DNA from: Candidatus Thiodiazotropha sp. (ex Epidulcina cf. delphinae)
GTDB lineage: Bacteria > Pseudomonadota > Gammaproteobacteria > Chromatiales > Chromatiaceae
DNA: 59,792 bases
Assembly: GCA_025656455.1 (NCBI GenBank)
Contig: JAHXHS010000032.1
Span: 1-59,792 of the forward strand
Direction: 5' to 3'
A program made the translations under genes and the position numbers. This document shows positions 59,213-59,792 of this stretch, one piece after another (position 1 is the first letter of the stretch; each line of letters begins with the position of its first letter). Below the pieces are notes generated by a model that saw only the letters and a program-made list of their open reading frames with translations, was not told the origin of the DNA and ran no database searches.

Positions 59213-59240
59213 TGAGCATTTTGAGTGGGTGTCTGGCTAA
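59213..59240. repeat. TGAGTGGGTGTCTGGCTAA repeat, copy 1
   Basis: TTGAGCATTTTGAGTGGGTG then TCTGGCTAA. Its inverse (TTAGCCAGACACCCACCCAA) is at 59649-59680 and a third, shorter copy (TTTGAGTGGGTGTCCAGA) follows at 59679-59697. The copies border the transposase and recombinase remnants. Confidence 0.7.
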
Positions 59241-59243
59241 TTT

Positions 59244-59384
59244 CCCTTCTTGTGTGGCAAAGACCCGTTCTCGGGACGCAATTATGCGCACCGCAGGGAT
59301 TGGGTTGTCGAGCGGCTCAAACAGCTCACGGCGGTCTTCGCCATTGATATCTGCGCCTATGCGGTGATGACGAAGCGTCCATAA
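59244..59384 (+). pseudogene. REP-associated tyrosine transposase (Y1/TnpREP) N-terminal remnant
   Basis: Reads FLCGKDPFSGRNYAHRRDWV then VERLKQLTAVFAIDICAYAV and MTKRP before TAA. This matches the N-terminal part of REP-associated transposases, which continue with the catalytic HUH segment (SNHYHLVL-like) right after AYAVM. Here that segment is replaced by a stop, so the relic ends just before the active site. Confidence 0.8.
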
Positions 59385-59432
59385 TGCCCCCGGTGTGTAA
59401 CTGGTTGATTTTACTCAAATAGAGATTTTTGA

Positions 59433-59648
59433 TTATCCATAAATAGTCCCCTCTATGGATAATTTCCCCGTGCGTTTTAACGTTTGTATGTGCTGTTGAA
59501 CGATCTCACTATCGAGGTCCTCCTGCTTTATTTCAATCGGTGCGTAGGGTGCAACCTGTGTAGCAGACAAAATTTTAGCATCGATTAGGCGTTTGATTGA
59601 TCCATCGCTGATACCGCATTGTTTGGCGGCTTGAACCAGCACCGAGTT
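59433..59648 (-). pseudogene. C-terminal fragment of a serine recombinase/resolvase-like gene
   Basis: Minus-strand frame with QAAKQCGISDGSIKRLIDAK, ILSATQVAPYAPIEIKQEDL and SEIVQQHIQTLKRTGKL. The helix-turn-helix followed by Q-V-x-P-x-A-P and an acidic DL is the usual C-terminal end of recombinases in this family. Upstream it is cut by the palindromic repeat at 59649-59697, after which part of the same sequence starts again. Confidence 0.6.
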
Positions 59649-59792
59649 AGCCAGACACCCACCCAAAATTGCTCGAAATTTGAGTGGGTGTCCAGATTTC
59701 GTTCAATCGGTGCGTAGGGTGCAACCTGTGTAGCAGACAAAATTTTAGCATCGATTAGGCGTTTGATTGATCCATCGCTGATACCGCATTGT
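59532..59792. repeat. 91-nt direct repeat at the window edge
   Basis: 59532-59622 and 59702-59792 are identical over 91 nt with a 170-nt period (both start TTCAATCGGTGCGTAGGGTG). The second copy is cut by the window end, so the repeat may be longer. It duplicates the middle of the recombinase fragment on either side of a palindrome. Confidence 0.9.

Noticed and set aside
59532..59792. CRISPR-like repeat
   Set aside because: Only two copies, each 91 nt or longer, with a palindrome between; no regular short repeats or cas genes.
1..59792. tRNA, rRNA and known riboswitches
   Set aside because: I saw no cloverleaf with a conserved T-arm, no rRNA segments and no riboswitch consensus while reading; a dedicated covariance search was not possible here.

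Overview
The window reads as chromosome of a gammaproteobacterium. The evidence is the syntenic type IV pilus block (pilS-pilR, pilA, pilB-pilC-pilD-coaE) together with nadC, a DUF1631 gene and ampD-ampE, which lie close together in Pseudomonas-type genomes. A TusE/DsrC-family protein, a CHASE2 kinase and many small palindromic mobile repeats would fit a sulfur-oxidising Chromatiales or symbiont lineage; that placement is inference. I see no rRNA, tRNA or CRISPR array.

Layout. 1-2.7 kb: accessory DNA with two toxin-antitoxin (TA) modules and a duplicated antitoxin relic. 2.7-8.3 kb: glnB and nadE on the minus strand, then pilS-pilR on the plus strand. 8.4-10.6 kb: two more TA modules, one split by a hairpin element, and an aspartic protease pseudogene. 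10.9-11.6 kb: pilA behind a sigma-54 promoter. 11.6-23.6 kb: a glycan assembly island (GT-C membrane transferase, three methyltransferases, radical SAM enzyme, flippase-like protein, acyltransferase, asparagine synthase-like enzyme, two glycosyltransferases). 23.7-25 kb: decayed DNA with an IS30 remnant. 25-28.9 kb: pilB-pilC-pilD. 28.8-31.6 kb: two TA modules around coaE, plus a relic of the pilB 3' end. 31.8-39.2 kb: minus-strand housekeeping genes clpB, purE-purK, a Crp/Fnr regulator and ilvD. 39.4-46.2 kb: CHASE2 kinase, LysM-FecR protein, response regulator, OmpA-like protein and an MscS channel. 46.6-51 kb: HugZ-like protein, TusE-like protein, an EgtB-like protein lacking its iron ligands, a small flagellar-like protein, nadC and an FKBP isomerase. 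51.3-58.4 kb: DUF1631; a four-gene DUF1538-DUF1538-PII-CBS operon; ampD, ampE; and a 26-residue membrane peptide. 58.4-59.8 kb: a TrmH-type methylase and remnants of a REP-associated transposase and a serine recombinase.

How the genes work together. PilS/PilR and RpoN should drive pilA, whose product is processed by PilD and assembled by PilB/PilC. The glycan island separating pilA from pilBCD may decorate the pilus or the cell surface. AmpD/AmpE belong to peptidoglycan recycling. The DUF1538 operon looks like an ion transporter controlled by a PII protein and a CBS protein. Notable non-coding structure: a family of hairpin elements bounded by CTAG that repeatedly sits exactly on TAG stop codons, and a hairpin that buries the ribosome binding site of the EgtB-like gene.
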